Positions 34,582-43,622 of a stretch of 64,000 nucleotides of DNA are shown here, one piece after another. The notes beneath the pieces are model-generated. The model saw nothing but the letters and a program-made list of their open reading frames with translations, did not search any database and was not told the DNA's origin. Each line of letters starts with the position of its first letter. Positions within the stretch are counted from its first letter, which is position 1. Location of the stretch: the NCBI GenBank assembly GCA_036266835.1, contig DATAXD010000013.1, forward strand, positions 56,007-120,006, given 5' to 3'. The translations under genes were made by a program, and so were the position numbers. The DNA is from Galbitalea sp036266835. Lineage in GTDB: Bacteria > Actinomycetota > Actinomycetes > Actinomycetales > Microbacteriaceae.

Positions 34582-34935
34582 ATGTCGAGCGAGTTTCGCG
34601 GCATCGAGGTGTTCGGTCCCGCACCGCGTCGGCGAGCCAGGCAGGCGCGGCGGGTACGCAGGTCGCGACTGGGACTCGTGTCCGTGCTTGCCGGAATCGT
34701 CACGGTCGCGGCAACATCCACCGGCATCGCGACATCCATGGCGTCTGACTTCGCGACCGGCATCCTGCTCGCCTATCTGGCGACGGGGACGTCGGTGGTC
34801 GCGGTGCTCTGCGGCGCGGCCTCGGTCGTCACCGGTCGCGGGCGTCGACTGGGCGTGATCGCTATTGCGTTGGGTGTTCTGGCGAGTCCACCGGTACTGA
34901 CCCGGCTGCTGGACTGGGCGAGCGGCCTAGGCTAG
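34582..34935 (+). CDS. Small membrane protein of unknown function
   Basis: A 117-residue protein with a basic N-terminus (PAPRRRARQARRVRRSRLG) and three hydrophobic stretches, LVSVLAGIVTVAATSTGIAT, GILLAYLATGTSVVAVLCGA and LGVIAIALGVLASPPVLT. It lies five bases before menB, so it is likely co-transcribed. I do not recognise a family. Confidence 0.65.
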   Translation: MSSEFRGIEVFGPAPRRRARQARRVRRSRLGLVSVLAGIVTVAATSTGIATSMASDFATGILLAYLATGTSVVAVLCGAASVVTGRGRRLGVIAIALGVLASPPVLTRLLDWASGLG

Positions 34936-34939
34936 CTGC

Positions 34940-35833
34940 ATGGCCGCATCCGTGTCCGAGCTGTTCGATGCGAACAGCTGGGTCGAAGTTCCGGGATTCG
35001 AAAAGCTCACGGACGTGACGTATCACCAGGACACGACCGGTCGGATTGCCCGCGTGGCCTTCAACCGTCCCGAGGTGCGCAACGCATTTCGCCCTCACAC
35101 TGTCGACGAGCTCTATCGGGCGCTGGATGACGCCAGACAGAACCCGCGCATCGGAGTTGTGCTGCTGACCGGAAACGGACCGAGCCCCAAGGATGGCGGC
35201 TGGGCCTTCTGCTCGGGCGGCGACCAGCGGATTCGCGGGCGTGACGGGTATGAGTATGAATCCGTCGGACTCCAGCGCGCAGGCCGCCTCCATATTCTTG
35301 AGGTGCAGCGCCTCATCCGCTTCATGCCCAAGGTCGTCATTGCGGTCATCCCGGGCTGGGCAGCGGGCGGCGGGCACTCGCTGCATGTCGTGTGCGATCT
35401 CTCGATCGCCAGCCTCGAGCAGGCGAAATTCAAGCAGACGGATGCCGACGTCGGCTCCTTCGATGGCGGCTACGGAAGCGCCTATTTCGCCCGCCAGGTT
35501 GGACAGAAGTTCGCTCGCGAGGTCTTCTTCCTGGCGCGCGAGTACTCCGCCGCGCGCGCACTCGCCGCCGGCGCCATCAACGCTGCCGTGCCGCACGCGG
35601 ACCTCGAGAAGACGGCGCTCGAGTGGGCGAACACGATCCTCGGGAAGTCGCCGACCGCCATCCGTATGCTGAAGTTCGCGTTCAACGCCGTCGACGATGG
35701 GATGGTCGGCCAGCAGGTCTTCGCAGGCGAGGCGACGCGTCTCGCCTATGGCACGGACGAGGCCGTCGAGGGGCGTGACTCGTTCCTCGAGAAGCGCGAT
35801 CCGGACTGGTCGCCGTACCCGTGGCAGTACTGA
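34940..35833 (+). CDS. menB: 1,4-dihydroxy-2-naphthoyl-CoA synthase
   Basis: A 297-residue crotonase-fold enzyme that closes the second ring of the naphthoquinone. The signature is VAFNRPEVRNAFRPHTVDEL, then WAFCSGGDQRIRGRDGYEYE (oxyanion region) and IPGWAAGGGHSLHVVCDLSI, with GSFDGGYGSAYFARQVG for the substrate pocket. Full length. It precedes menE by 13 bases. Confidence 0.95.
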   Translation: MAASVSELFDANSWVEVPGFEKLTDVTYHQDTTGRIARVAFNRPEVRNAFRPHTVDELYRALDDARQNPRIGVVLLTGNGPSPKDGGWAFCSGGDQRIRGRDGYEYESVGLQRAGRLHILEVQRLIRFMPKVVIAVIPGWAAGGGHSLHVVCDLSIASLEQAKFKQTDADVGSFDGGYGSAYFARQVGQKFAREVFFLAREYSAARALAAGAINAAVPHADLEKTALEWANTILGKSPTAIRMLKFAFNAVDDGMVGQQVFAGEATRLAYGTDEAVEGRDSFLEKRDPDWSPYPWQY

Positions 35834-35846
35834 GTCCGTTGGTTCG

Positions 35847-36947
35847 ATGACCAGGGCACTGCGTCGCGTGCCCACCGAGGCGCTCGGTGTGCTCGCAGCG
35901 CTTCGCGAGGCGCTGAGCGGCAGCGGCCCCGCGATCATGGTCACGGGTTCCGAAGGCGCAACCCCCGACACCGTGCCCCAGCGCGTCGCTGTCGTCGTCG
36001 AGACCAGCGGCTCGACGGCCCGCCCGAAGCGGGTCGCGATCAGCTCCGATGCCCTGCTCGCCAGTGCTGCTGCATCCGCATCATTCGTCGGCGGGGATGG
36101 CCAGTGGCTGCTGGCGCTACCAACGCACTACGTCGCGGGACTCAACGTGCTCGTTCGCTCGATCGCGTCCGACACCCAGCCCGTCATCCTTGCGGACGGC
36201 TCATTCGATCCCGGAGCGTTCGTGCGCGCCGCCGACACGATGGATGCCGAGCGTCGGTTTACCTCGCTGGTTCCCGCCCAGCTCGGTCGGCTGCTCGACG
36301 AGCGGGGCGCCGTGGATGCCCTGCGACGGTTCGACCGGATCCTGGTCGGCGGGCAACCAACACCCCAGAACCTGATCGATCGGGCCGCTGAGCTGGACCT
36401 CAAAATAACGCGGACTTACGGTTCGAGTGAAACCTGCGGCGGGTGCGTGTACGACGGCGTGCCGATCGGCAACACACGCTTTCGGATCGTCGATGGCCAG
36501 GTCGAGCTCGCCGGCGCCGTCCTTGCGGAGGGATATCTCGGTGACGACCAGCGCACGGCCGAGGTCTTCGTCGACGACGAAGGCACGCGGTGGTATCGCA
36601 CAGGCGACAGTGGCGAGGTTGCGGGGGACACGCTCGTTGTGACCGGGCGGCTCGACGACATCCTCATCTCCGGCGGCATCAAGGTGTCGCTCGGCGAGGT
36701 CGAGCGAATCGTTCGCGGCATCGCCGGCCATTCGAATGCCGTGGCCGTTCGCTCGGCGAGCGAACGCTGGGGCGAGGTTCCCGTGGTCGTCACGACCGAG
36801 CCGATCGAGCTCGAAGAGCTGCGGGAAGCCGTGAGAGCGCAGCTCGGAAACGCCGCGGCGCCGGCTCGGGTGATCGTCGTTGACCGAATCCCGATGCTCG
36901 ACTCGGGCAAACCCGACCGGGTCGGGCTTCAAAGACTGGCTCAGTAG
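35847..36947 (+). CDS. menE: o-Succinylbenzoate-CoA ligase
   Basis: A 366-residue ANL ligase, shorter than the Bacillus enzyme but of the usual actinobacterial length. VVVETSGSTARPKRV is the P-loop, TRTYGSSETCGGCVYDG the aromatic-AMP motif, WYRTGDSGEV the hinge Asp and SGGIKVSLGEVE, with DSGKPDRVGLQ holding the C-terminal lysine. Start ATG 35847 after the menB stop. Confidence 0.94.
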   Translation: MTRALRRVPTEALGVLAALREALSGSGPAIMVTGSEGATPDTVPQRVAVVVETSGSTARPKRVAISSDALLASAAASASFVGGDGQWLLALPTHYVAGLNVLVRSIASDTQPVILADGSFDPGAFVRAADTMDAERRFTSLVPAQLGRLLDERGAVDALRRFDRILVGGQPTPQNLIDRAAELDLKITRTYGSSETCGGCVYDGVPIGNTRFRIVDGQVELAGAVLAEGYLGDDQRTAEVFVDDEGTRWYRTGDSGEVAGDTLVVTGRLDDILISGGIKVSLGEVERIVRGIAGHSNAVAVRSASERWGEVPVVVTTEPIELEELREAVRAQLGNAAAPARVIVVDRIPMLDSGKPDRVGLQRLAQ

Positions 36948-36956
36948 AATCCCCTC

Positions 36957-38003
36957 GTGGCTTCCAGAAAACAGCAGCGCATCGATCCGAATCGCATCGA
37001 GAAAGCCCGCGTTCCCGCGCGACTGGAGGATGACGTACGGATTCCGAAGGAAGCGCGAGCAACAGGCCCCGCGCCCAAGGGACGCAGCGGACGACCGGGC
37101 GGCAGGCCACCGACGGCGAAGAGGGTGCGCAAGGCTCGCCCTCGTGACTGGATCGCGGGAGCTCGCCTTCGCACGCTGCCGCTCTCGATCGCCCCGGTCA
37201 TCCTTGGAACAGCGGCGGCCCACACATCGCTCGCACCCTGGGCGTGGTGGCGCATTGCGCTGGCGCTCGCCGTCGCGGTCTGTCTGCAGATCGGTGTCAA
37301 CTTCGCGAACGACTACTCGGATGGCGTTCGAGGTACCGACAAGTTCCGGCTCGGGCCGTCGCGACTCACCGGGTCGGGCGCCGCAAGGCCACGAACCGTC
37401 CTGACGGTCGCTCTGGTGTTCTTCGCTCTCGCTGCGACCGCGGGCAGCATCCTCGTCATCCACATCGGGCAGTACTGGCTGTTCGGCGTCGGCGCCGCGT
37501 GCATCCTCGCGGCGTACTTTTACACCGGCGGTAAGCGGCCGTACGGCTACTACGGACTCGGGGAACTCTTCGTGTTCGTATTCTTCGGAGTCGTCGCGAC
37601 GGCGGGCACGACGTTCGTCCAACTTGGGCATGTCACCTACGAGAGCTGGCTGAGCGGCGCCTGCGCGGGATTCTTCGCCTGTGCGGTGCTGATGGTCAAC
37701 AACATCCGCGACCTTCCGCAGGACAAACTCGCGGGCAAGCGCACGCTGGCCGTGCTGATCGGCAACTCTGCGTCCCGAATCGTGTTTGCGGTGTTGGTGC
37801 TGCTGCCGTTCGTAGCGCTGGTTCTGTTCATCCTGCTCTACCCGGATGCCTACTTCACCTACTTCGCGCTGCTGGTCGCGATTCCGGCGGTGCTGATCAC
37901 GCTGACGGGGAAGACGCCGGGCGAGCTGGTGGTCGCCCTCCAGTTGACGAGTGTCACATCCCTGCTGTTCGCGGTGGGGGTCGGATTCGGGCTCGCGTTC
38001 TAG
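36957..38003 (+). CDS. menA: 1,4-dihydroxy-2-naphthoate polyprenyltransferase
   Basis: A 348-residue integral membrane prenyltransferase that attaches the polyprenyl tail. NFANDYSDGVRGTD is the first Asp-rich motif and MVNNIRDLPQDKLAGKRTLA the second. About nine hydrophobic helices follow. The first 60 residues are basic and Pro/Lys/Arg-rich and resemble no family segment; the core begins at RPRDWIAGARLRTLPLS. It starts with GTG nine bases after menE. Confidence 0.94.
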   Translation: MASRKQQRIDPNRIEKARVPARLEDDVRIPKEARATGPAPKGRSGRPGGRPPTAKRVRKARPRDWIAGARLRTLPLSIAPVILGTAAAHTSLAPWAWWRIALALAVAVCLQIGVNFANDYSDGVRGTDKFRLGPSRLTGSGAARPRTVLTVALVFFALAATAGSILVIHIGQYWLFGVGAACILAAYFYTGGKRPYGYYGLGELFVFVFFGVVATAGTTFVQLGHVTYESWLSGACAGFFACAVLMVNNIRDLPQDKLAGKRTLAVLIGNSASRIVFAVLVLLPFVALVLFILLYPDAYFTYFALLVAIPAVLITLTGKTPGELVVALQLTSVTSLLFAVGVGFGLAF

Positions 38004-38027
38004 CGACGTATCGAGCCCGGCTCGCGC

Positions 38028-38285
38028 CTACTCAAGCTTGTCGAGTGCGGCATCCTCGGCTTCGGTGTCCGCGTTCCTGATCGGCTCGGGCTTGTCGTTG
38101 CGCGTGGCGAGTTCGGTGGCGACCGCGTCGCGCATCCCGCGGAAGAAAATGTAGGAGATAACAAGGCTCGCGACGGCAGCAATGACTGCCGCGAGGAACG
38201 GGTTGACCTGCAGCACGAGCAGCGCCGCGAGTGCGACGGCGAAAATGCCGAGCCGCACGAGCAGGTACTTGATCCACGGACGCAC
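38028..38285 (-). CDS. DUF4229-like small membrane protein
   Basis: An 85-residue protein with two membrane segments (VRLGIFAVALAALLVLQVNP and FLAAVIAAVASLVISYIFF) and an acidic tail. Genes of this kind often sit beside menA in actinobacteria. Function unknown. GTG start at 38285. Confidence 0.8.
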   Translation of the reverse strand: MRPWIKYLLVRLGIFAVALAALLVLQVNPFLAAVIAAVASLVISYIFFRGMRDAVATELATRNDKPEPIRNADTEAEDAALDKLE

Positions 38286-38340
38286 GCCGTAAGTTTAGGC
38301 GGCAAGCATTTGCGGGGGCTGCGAGCTTACAATTGCTCGC

Positions 38341-38691
38341 ATGGTTCGCTTCGATCTGATCTTCGGATTCATCGAACTCGCCCTGCTCATTTTCTGCCTG
38401 GTCGACGTCATCTCGATCTACGAGTCGCGGATCAAATCGCTCAACAAGATCGCCTGGGTGTTCATCATCATCCTGCTGCCGTTTCTCGGCCCGATCCTGT
38501 GGCTGACCTTGGGTAAGGCGCGTCGCACGGTCGATGTTCCGGTGGCGACTCCGCGCGAGCGCGGCCCGGTCGGTCCGGATGACGACCCGACGTTCCTGCG
38601 CAACGCGGGCCGGTATGAAGACCAGGAAGCGCGCATCCGGCAACTCGAAGCGGAGCTTAAAGCTCTGAACGATGACCCACCCGAGGAGTGA
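38341..38691 (+). CDS. PLDc_N-domain membrane protein
   Basis: A 116-residue protein with two membrane segments (LIFGFIELALLIFCLVDVIS and KIAWVFIIILLPFLGPILWL), then a charged tail with a C-terminal heptad-like stretch ending in RQLEAELKAL. The hydrophobic part is the domain that stands before cardiolipin synthase catalytic domains, here without one. Its last codons overlap menD by 20 bases. Confidence 0.85.
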   Translation: MVRFDLIFGFIELALLIFCLVDVISIYESRIKSLNKIAWVFIIILLPFLGPILWLTLGKARRTVDVPVATPRERGPVGPDDDPTFLRNAGRYEDQEARIRQLEAELKALNDDPPEE

Positions 38692-40330
38692 ATCCCCGGC
38701 AACCGCGTTCGCGGTAGCCCTCCTCGATGAGTTTGCCCGACTTGGCCTGCGCGACATTGTGCTGAGCCCTGGTTCACGCTCGCAGGCGCTCGCGCTGGCC
38801 GCCGCCGAGTACGAGCGTGCGGGCATCGTCAGACTGCACGTTCGCGTTGATGAGCGAGTCGGCGGGTTCGTGGCGCTTGGGCTCGCCGTCGAAACCGGAC
38901 TGCCCGTCGTCGTCGTGATGACCTCGGGAACCGCCGTCGCGAATCTTCACCCGGCCGTTCTCGAGGCCCATCACTCTGGCGTGCCGCTCATCATCCTGAG
39001 CGCCGATCGACCGGAAGCGCTTCGTGGGATCGGATCGAACCAGACCACAGTTCAGGCGGGGATGTTCGGCGTCGCCACGCCGTGGGCACGCGACATCGCG
39101 GCTCCGGTTGGCGTCGGAGGCGAGACGGATGCCGCTGCCGCGCTCGCCCGGGAAGCCTGGGCCGCGGCGTTCGGCGCGCGGCCACAGCCGGTGCACCTCA
39201 ATCTCGCATTCACCGAACCGTTGTCGTCGGCGACGCAGCTTCCGGATCCCGCCGGGGACTGGACCGCCGAGCCGGACGAACCGCTTGAGCCCATCCCGCT
39301 CGCGTTGGCGAACGCGCCGGGCACGGTTGTCGTGGCGGGTGCGGGTGCGGGTGCGCGCGCAGAAGAGGTCGCGCGAGAACTCGGAGCGCCACTGCTCGCG
39401 GAGGTTTCCAGTGGGGCGCACTTCGGGCCGAACCTCGTGGTGGCCTATCGGCAGCTGTTGACCACCGGCAACTTCGGAGACCGGATCGAGCGCGTGATCG
39501 TGTTCGGGCATCCGACTCTGAGCCGTGAGATTCCTGCGCTGATTCAGCGTGACGGAGTCGAGACGATCGTCGTTCGGTCATCCGGATCCGACGACTACAA
39601 CCCGGGGCACCGGGTCAAGACCTTCGCCGACGCTGTCGCGGTCGTCGGCGAGCGAGACGATTCGGCGACCGGGCGCACGTGGCTCGGCCGCTGGGTGTCG
39701 GCGTCGCGAGCGCTGCTTGAGCCCGGCGCCGAGCCATCCGCGGCGGAGCTCGGCAACGCCGAGTTCGCGCGGCGTGAGCTCGCCGCGATCCGGGAACCCG
39801 TCGACCGCCGGATGCTGGTCGAAGCGGTGTGGCGCGCCACCTGGCCGCACGACCGGCTCGTTCTCGGCGCATCCAGGTTGATCAGGGTGGCGGACGACTT
39901 CGTTCCCGGCAAGAAGATCGTCGTGCATTCGAATCGTGGCCTGGCCGGTATCGACGGCACGATTTCGACGGCCGTCGGAATCGCTCTGGGCGGCGAGACG
40001 GATGGCACGACCCGCGTTCTGCTGGGCGACCTTGCCGCGCTTCACGACGTCGGCGGGATGTTGTTCGGCGTCGGTGAGACGCGCCCACGGGTTCAGGTCA
40101 TCGTGGGCAACGACGGCGGCGGAACCATCTTCGACACGCTCGAGGTCGCGGCATCCGCTCCCCAGGACGCGATCGATCGCGTGCTGCTGACTCCCCAGGT
40201 CGTCTCCTTCGAGCAGCTCGCCGCTGCCTACGGCTGGAGCTACCTGCGCGCGACCAATCGCGGCGAACTCGACCAGGCGCTCACCGCATCCGCCGGGCCG
40301 ACCTTCATCGAAGTGCCGCTCGAGCGCTAG
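38672..40330 (+). CDS. menD: SEPHCHC synthase
   Basis: A 552-residue thiamine-diphosphate enzyme adding 2-oxoglutarate to isochorismate. DIVLSPGSRSQALALAA near the N-terminus and VVMTSGTAVANLHPAVLEAH are the PYR-domain segments, and LLGDLAALHDVGGML with DGGGTIFDTLE gives the ThDP and metal-binding part. ATG overlaps the preceding gene, suggesting coupled translation. Confidence 0.95.
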   Translation: MTHPRSESPATAFAVALLDEFARLGLRDIVLSPGSRSQALALAAAEYERAGIVRLHVRVDERVGGFVALGLAVETGLPVVVVMTSGTAVANLHPAVLEAHHSGVPLIILSADRPEALRGIGSNQTTVQAGMFGVATPWARDIAAPVGVGGETDAAAALAREAWAAAFGARPQPVHLNLAFTEPLSSATQLPDPAGDWTAEPDEPLEPIPLALANAPGTVVVAGAGAGARAEEVARELGAPLLAEVSSGAHFGPNLVVAYRQLLTTGNFGDRIERVIVFGHPTLSREIPALIQRDGVETIVVRSSGSDDYNPGHRVKTFADAVAVVGERDDSATGRTWLGRWVSASRALLEPGAEPSAAELGNAEFARRELAAIREPVDRRMLVEAVWRATWPHDRLVLGASRLIRVADDFVPGKKIVVHSNRGLAGIDGTISTAVGIALGGETDGTTRVLLGDLAALHDVGGMLFGVGETRPRVQVIVGNDGGGTIFDTLEVAASAPQDAIDRVLLTPQVVSFEQLAAAYGWSYLRATNRGELDQALTASAGPTFIEVPLER

Positions 40331-40391
40331 CCACCTGTTCGCGGGCACTTCGCGGGCACCCGCCGATCCCGTGTGAACCCGCGCAGTCAAC

Positions 40392-40480
40392 TGCGTAACT
40401 CATGCAGCTTGCGCTGAGGAGCCCAATCGTTCGCGGAATCTCGCGGGTCGTCGGGTCGACGCGGGAGTCCAGCAGGAGTT
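40392..40480. repeat. Copy of a short dispersed element, right end degenerate
   Basis: TGCGTAACTCATGCAGCTT at 40392-40410 is identical over 19 bases to 49070-49088. A degraded mirror of the same end (GGAGTTATGA) stands near 40470-40480. It lies in the menD to ppk2 gap and no gene uses it. Confidence 0.5.
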
Positions 40481-40551
40481 ATGAACGGGCGGGCGGGCTC
40501 GACCGCCGTCGTGACGACGTGCAACCTCGGGCGAGCCACTAGCGTTGCCGC

Positions 40552-41388
40552 ATGGGCATTGAGAGCAAGCTTCGCGCGACACCCGACACCAAGCTGGCCG
40601 ACATCGACACGGCATCCAGTCCGGGATTCAAGGGCGACAAGGATGACGCCGACAAGGTCCTCGCGGCGGGTGTCGCCGAGATCGGCGACCTGCAGGAGCG
40701 GCTGTTCGCCGAGAGCCTCTACGGCGGCAAGCGCAGCGTGCTGCTCGTGCTGCAGGCGATGGATACCGCGGGCAAAGGCGGAACTGTCGAGCATGTGCTC
40801 GAGGGCGTCGACCCGCACGGGATCAAGATCCACTCGTTCAAGGCCCCCACTCCCGAGGAGAAGGCGCACGACTTTCTGTGGCGGATAACTCCGGAGCTGC
40901 CGCCGGCGGGATTTCTCGGGGTCTTCGACCGCTCCCACTACGAGGATGTGTTGATCGCGAAAGTGCATCAACTCGCGCCGCCCGCGGAGATCGAGCGGCG
41001 ATACGATGCGATCAGCGAATTCGAGGCGGGGATTGTGGCGAATGGCACGACGGTCATCAAGGTCATGCTGCACGTCAGTCCCGATGAGCAGAAGAAGCGC
41101 CTGCTCGCTCGGCTCGACGATCCGACGAAGCAGTGGAAGTTCAATCCGGAGGACGTCGACGAGCGCGGCTTCTGGAACCAGTACCAGGAGGCGTACCAGA
41201 TCGCGATCGACCGCACCACGACGGATGCCGCGCCCTGGTACGTCGTCCCTGCCGACCACAAGTGGTACTCGCGACTCGCGGTGCAGGACATCCTGCTCAC
41301 GCATCTTCGCGAGCTGGACCCGCAGTGGCCGGACCCCACGTACGACGTGGCCGCCCAGCGCGCCCGCGTAGAAACCAGCACGATCTAA
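40552..41388 (+). CDS. ppk2: Polyphosphate kinase 2-family enzyme
   Basis: A 278-residue PPK2 protein: LLVLQAMDTAGKGGTVEHVL is the Walker A region, GVFDRSHYEDVLIAKVHQL the Walker B region and lid, with later RTTTDAAPWYVVPADHKWYSR. Such enzymes use polyphosphate to phosphorylate nucleoside mono- or diphosphates; the type cannot be told from sequence alone. It interrupts the men genes. With Ppx encoded further left, the window holds both a maker/user and a degrader of polyphosphate. Confidence 0.9.
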   Translation: MGIESKLRATPDTKLADIDTASSPGFKGDKDDADKVLAAGVAEIGDLQERLFAESLYGGKRSVLLVLQAMDTAGKGGTVEHVLEGVDPHGIKIHSFKAPTPEEKAHDFLWRITPELPPAGFLGVFDRSHYEDVLIAKVHQLAPPAEIERRYDAISEFEAGIVANGTTVIKVMLHVSPDEQKKRLLARLDDPTKQWKFNPEDVDERGFWNQYQEAYQIAIDRTTTDAAPWYVVPADHKWYSRLAVQDILLTHLRELDPQWPDPTYDVAAQRARVETSTI

Positions 41389-41393
41389 CCGCG

Positions 41394-41475
41394 TATCGCT
41401 GTCGCGGGCGGGGCTATCCGCTTTGGGCGGTCTGTAAGCCCGCCCGCGAGCGATAGCTCCGCCCGCAACGGTGCA
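41394..41475. repeat. GGGCGG inverted-repeat element, copy A
   Basis: TATCGCT-CGCGGGCGGG pairs with CCCGCCCGCG-AGCGATA, followed by CTCCGCCCGCAACGG. The right half matches copy B at 44719-44785. It is in the gap between ppk2 and menF where the two genes converge, so it may end transcription for both. Confidence 0.65.
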
Positions 41476-41477
41476 CT

Positions 41478-42749
41478 CTAGGCGAAGGCGTCGATGATCG
41501 GACGGAACTTCATCCGCGTCTCGAGCATTTCCTTCTCCGGATTCGAGTCGACGACGATGCCTGCTCCGGCGAAGGCAGCAATGCTGCCATCCTCGCCGAC
41601 TTCGGCAGAGCGGAGCGCAATGGCCCACTCGCCATCGCCATCCGCGCCGACCCAGCCGACCGGCCCGGCGTAGCGCTGGCGATCGAATGGCTCGAGCTCG
41701 CGGATGAGGGCGAGCGCGGCCGGCGTCGGGGTTCCGGCCACCGCAGCAGTCGGATGCAGCGCGGCAATCAGGCCGAGCGAGGATGCCCCGTGGCTCAGTT
41801 CGCCCTCTACGTCGCTGGCGAGGTGCCAGAGGTTCGGCAGCTTGAGGAGGAACGGCTGCTCGCTCGCCGTCACGTTGGTCGCGTGCGGCGCCAGTGACAC
41901 CAGCAGGCTGCGAAGGGCGAACTGGTGCTCATCCAGATCCTTGGTGGATGTCGCGAGTGCGGCCGCGGATTCCTGATCGCTGCCCGGATCCGTTCCTCGC
42001 GGCGCGCTGCCAGCCAACACGCGCGCGGTCACGGTGCCGCGATTCGCGGTGACCAGCGTCTCCGGGCTCGAACCGACAAGCCCGTCGACCGCGAACGTCC
42101 AGGTGTCGGGATAGCCGGTCGCCAGCTCGGCCAGCAGCACGCGCAGGTCGGCGTCCGCGGGCAGTTGCCCGACCATCGAACGTGCGAGGACGACTTTGCT
42201 GAGCTCACCCGCACGCAGGTGCTCGAGCGCCGCGTCGACCGCGCGCATGTACCCGGGCCGATCGAGAGCCCCGAAGTCGAACGTCACGTTGAAGTCGGGG
42301 CCGAGCGGCACGTCCGCCAGCCCGTCGACAAGCTCAGACACCGAGCCATTGCCGGTCGTTGAGCTTGTCGAAAGCCCAATACGGGTCACCCAACTCACCC
42401 CGTCACGTCGCCCGATCACCACCGACGGCACGATCAGCACGCTCGCGCGAGCCGACCCATCGGCGAATGCGAACGCACCGAGCGCGACCAGGCCCGAACC
42501 CGGCAGGCCGACCCGGTCATCCACCCGTGCGGCGGAGGCGATCCGCTTCCAGGCGGCGCTCGCATCCGTAAACCGTGTCGGCCCCGTGAACGTCAGCCTG
42601 AGGGCTTCACCGATGCCCGCGATGCCTTGCCCGCGGCGGATGAAGACCAGCGGATGCCGCGAATCGACGAGCGGGACCAGCGGCCGGATGTCGTCGACGC
42701 GGCGCGATTCGACGGACAGCACGGGCACCTCGCCCGCGGTAACGCTCAC
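41478..42749 (-). CDS. menF: Isochorismate synthase
   Basis: A 423-residue chorismate-utilising enzyme that starts menaquinone synthesis. The conserved C-terminal catalytic core reads LRAGELSKVVLARS, SSPETLVTANRGTVTARVLAG, LHPTAAVAGTPTPAALALIR and GPVGWVGADGDGEWAIALRS, with EMLETRMKFRPI at the end. The N-terminal third is variable and includes a palindromic repeat read through as GLSTSSTTGNGSVSELVDGL. The GTG at 42749 is preferred to longer frames that would overlap the divergent menG start. The genes converge with ppk2. Confidence 0.9.
   Translation of the reverse strand: MSVTAGEVPVLSVESRRVDDIRPLVPLVDSRHPLVFIRRGQGIAGIGEALRLTFTGPTRFTDASAAWKRIASAARVDDRVGLPGSGLVALGAFAFADGSARASVLIVPSVVIGRRDGVSWVTRIGLSTSSTTGNGSVSELVDGLADVPLGPDFNVTFDFGALDRPGYMRAVDAALEHLRAGELSKVVLARSMVGQLPADADLRVLLAELATGYPDTWTFAVDGLVGSSPETLVTANRGTVTARVLAGSAPRGTDPGSDQESAAALATSTKDLDEHQFALRSLLVSLAPHATNVTASEQPFLLKLPNLWHLASDVEGELSHGASSLGLIAALHPTAAVAGTPTPAALALIRELEPFDRQRYAGPVGWVGADGDGEWAIALRSAEVGEDGSIAAFAGAGIVVDSNPEKEMLETRMKFRPIIDAFA
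42325..42371. repeat. Palindromic repeat pair inside menF
   Basis: TCGACAAGCTCA at 42325-42336 and its exact complement TGAGCTTGTCGA at 42360-42371 form a 12-base-pair stem with a 23-base loop. The sequence belongs to a family of common intergenic repeats but here lies within the menF coding frame. Confidence 0.7.
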
Positions 42750-42803
42750 GTGACGACAGTAGTACGGAAGGACACCTAAGGCTTTCTCGGTAGACTCGAA
42801 TCC

Positions 42804-43574
42804 GTGAGCAAGGCGGACATGGACAAGCAGCCGGACGAGGTTTCCGGCATGTTCGACGGCGTTGCCAAGCACTACGACCGCACCAATGCGGTGCTCTCCG
42901 CGGGCAACGCCTACCTCTGGCGCATCGCCACCGTTCGCGCGGTCGCACCCCAGCCGCGCGAGCGCATCCTCGACCTCGCGGCCGGCACCGGCACGAGCTC
43001 CGTGGCCCTGTCGCACTCCGGTGCCAAGATCATCGCGGTCGATTTCTCACCAGGGATGATTGCGGAGGGCCGTCGGAAGCACAAGAACATCGAGTTCGTC
43101 CAGGCCGATATCGAGAAACTTCCGTTCGGCGACGACGAATTCGATGCCGTCACCATCAGCTTCGGACTGCGCAACGTCAACGATCCCAAGGTTGCGCTGG
43201 CGGAAATGTATCGGGTACTGAAGCCCGGCGGACGCCTCGTGATCTGCGAGTTCTCCAAACCTCCTCGCGCGCTGCTCCGAATGGGTTACCAGACGTACCT
43301 GAGGTATGTCCTGCCAGCGGTTTCGGCGGCCGTGAGCTCCAACCCGCAGGCCTACAGCTATCTTGCGGAGTCGATTGCGCACTGGCCGGACCAGGGCCAG
43401 CTGAGCCAGTGGATTCGAGGAGCCGGCTTCATCCGTGTCGCATACCGAAACCTCACCTCCGGCGTCGTCGCACTGCATCGCGGCCGCAAGCCGGTGGATG
43501 CCGCGGTGCTCGCATCCGTCGCCAAGCGTCGCCGCGCGACCGTGCACAAGCCGGCAGCAACCTCGAGTTCCTAA
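42804..43574 (+). CDS. menG: Demethylmenaquinone methyltransferase
   Basis: A 256-residue UbiE/MenG SAM-dependent methyltransferase. Recognised by VAKHYDRTNAVLSAGNAYLW, then ILDLAAGTGTSSVAL (SAM motif I), AVDFSPGMI, and FDAVTISFGLRNVNDPKVAL with YRVLKPGGRLVICEFS. The last step of menaquinone synthesis. It is divergent from menF and 48 bases before the polyprenyl synthase gene. Confidence 0.95.
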   Translation: MSKADMDKQPDEVSGMFDGVAKHYDRTNAVLSAGNAYLWRIATVRAVAPQPRERILDLAAGTGTSSVALSHSGAKIIAVDFSPGMIAEGRRKHKNIEFVQADIEKLPFGDDEFDAVTISFGLRNVNDPKVALAEMYRVLKPGGRLVICEFSKPPRALLRMGYQTYLRYVLPAVSAAVSSNPQAYSYLAESIAHWPDQGQLSQWIRGAGFIRVAYRNLTSGVVALHRGRKPVDAAVLASVAKRRRATVHKPAATSSS

Positions 43575-43622
43575 AGACCAACACTCCTGACACCAAGCGT
43601 CCAGACAGAATCGATTCTCACC

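Noticed and set aside
40387..41628. A 413-codon minus-strand frame across ppk2 and the end of menF
   Set aside because: It overlaps the PPK2 gene with its Walker motifs and has no ribosome site or family resemblance.
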